From an uncultured Candidatus Saccharibacteria bacterium (GTDB lineage: Bacteria > Patescibacteriota > Saccharimonadia > Saccharimonadales > Saccharimonadaceae), in contig CALHWA010000143.1 in assembly GCA_938036845.1 (NCBI GenBank), forward strand, positions 1-5,489: a DNA stretch of 5,489 bases, in the 5' to 3' direction. Of this stretch, positions 4,761 to 5,489 are shown one piece after another. The stretch's first letter is position 1, and each line of letters begins with the position of its first letter. Below the pieces are notes generated by a model. It had not been told where the DNA came from and did not search any database. It saw only the letters and a program-made list of their open reading frames with translations. The position numbers were made by a program, and so were the translations under genes.

Positions 4761-5489
4761 CTACTTGCGGGTAAAGATCTCGCGCAGGCTGAGCTTGCGG
4801 CTGTACTCGAGTGCGCCAAAGCGGAAGAGGCGCACGCCCATCATGATGGCGATGACGGCACAGACAGTCAGGATGCTAATGCTAATGGCGGCGTCTGTCG
4901 CACTGAGGTTGCCAATCGCATTGCGCAGCATGAGTGGGATGGGCGAGGTAAGTGGGAAGTAGGTGATGATCTTGCTTGGCAGCGCGTCTGGTGTGGAGAC
5001 GAGCATGGCGGCGGCATAGAGCGGCGCAAAGAGCAGGATCATGATGGTAGCAAAGAAGCTCCCCGCTTCCTTAGCGGTTGGCACAGCAGCACCGATTGCC
5101 ACCAACATGCCGGTGAAGAAGAGGAAGCTCGCGGCAAAGGCAAGGAAGCCTATCCCAATCCGCACGGGGTCGACTGCAATGTGCGAGAGGTCGACATCGG
5201 GCAGCTGCAGCTGGTCTTTGAAGAAGAGATAAGCAACAAGCACTGGCAAAATAACGAGCAACCCCTGAATAAACGCCAGGACGATGAGCGAAATAATCTT
5301 GCCGATGATGAGTGTGCGAGCGTGCACCGTGGTGAGGATCATCTCGATGACGCGGTTTTCCTTTTCCTCTGTTGTGCTGGTGAGCATTTGGTTGCCAAAG
5401 AAGCTAATGAGGAAGTAGAACAGCACCAAGAAAACCCCCGGTAGGATCATCTCGTTAATGGCGTTGTATTCTTTGCCATTTTTGTAGAC
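4761..5489 (-). CDS. ABC-2 type exporter permease, NatB-like, C-terminal 242 residues
   Basis: The frame is open to the right window edge, so the start is missing. NatB-family permeases run to about 400 residues, so an N-terminal span and a large extracellular domain probably lie outside. Counting from the edge, hydrophobic segments lie near 14-32, 62-89, 109-136, 144-164 and 200-222. After the first, EEKENRVIEMILTTV followed by GKI is the signature stretch of the NatB/ABC-2 family (COG1668; PF12698 type), and YFPLTSPIPLMLRN near 177-190 is also typical. The protein would be the membrane half of an ATP-driven efflux pump. Na+ export is the function of the B. subtilis namesake, but the substrate here cannot be told. 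Its ATPase partner is usually the adjacent upstream gene, here beyond the edge (inference). The stop is TAG. The equally long plus-strand frame over it is an antisense shadow. Confidence 0.9.
   Translation of the reverse strand, partial: VYKNGKEYNAINEMILPGVFLVLFYFLISFFGNQMLTSTTEEKENRVIEMILTTVHARTLIIGKIISLIVLAFIQGLLVILPVLVAYLFFKDQLQLPDVDLSHIAVDPVRIGIGFLAFAASFLFFTGMLVAIGAAVPTAKEAGSFFATIMILLFAPLYAAAMLVSTPDALPSKIITYFPLTSPIPLMLRNAIGNLSATDAAISISILTVCAVIAIMMGVRLFRFGALEYSRKLSLREIFTRK

Noticed and set aside
4755..5444. A 229-codon plus-strand frame exactly opposite the ABC permease gene
   Set aside because: Its product is a highly charged, Glu/His/Asp-rich sequence with no domain pattern, while the minus strand gives a clear NatB-like permease. 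It is an antisense shadow.
1..5489. tRNA or rRNA genes, CRISPR arrays, insertion sequences and alternative genetic code
   Set aside because: No cloverleaf, regularly spaced repeats, transposase or terminal inverted repeats were seen, and every gene reads through with the standard code without in-frame TGA.

Overview
The window looks like chromosomal DNA from a member of the Candidate Phyla Radiation (Patescibacteria), most likely a Saccharibacteria (TM7)-type organism. This rests on the large VirB6/TrbL-like membrane protein, whose motifs resemble the type IV secretion/pilus loci of that group, and on a small Cys-pair lipoprotein of a type I associate with it. Both are recalled family resemblances, not database hits. 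The base composition is roughly balanced and the standard genetic code fits, with no in-frame TGA needed.

Layout: 1-303 is non-coding as far as can be seen and holds possible promoters and a 5'-leader stem-loop. 343-3312 (+; possible earlier TTG start at 304) encodes a 989-1002 aa protein with an N-terminal export signal, a small extracellular domain, an Asn/Gln/Gly-rich linker, a polytopic VirB6/TrbL-like core and a roughly 490-residue charged tail. It converges with 3336-3971 (-), an unrecognised protein with two membrane segments, across a gap of only 23 bp. Next are 4146-4583 (-), a small probable lipoprotein, and 4761-5489 (-), the C-terminal part of a NatB-type ABC-2 exporter permease cut by the right window edge.

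The two small minus-strand genes look like separate transcription units. Each has a TTGACA-N17-TANNAT promoter. Just upstream of each promoter is a perfect 11-12 bp hairpin without a U-tract, placed where the preceding gene's transcript would end. The lipoprotein promoter also carries a perfect 7-bp inverted repeat centred on its -10 box, which is the best regulatory candidate here. The promoter of the 3336-3971 gene overlaps the upstream in-frame ATG, so the protein must start at ATG 3971 and not further upstream.

All four products are predicted to be membrane or cell-surface proteins, so the region reads as a cell-envelope neighbourhood. No joint function for the four genes can be demonstrated from the sequence. 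I see no RNA gene, insertion sequence, CRISPR array or replication origin.
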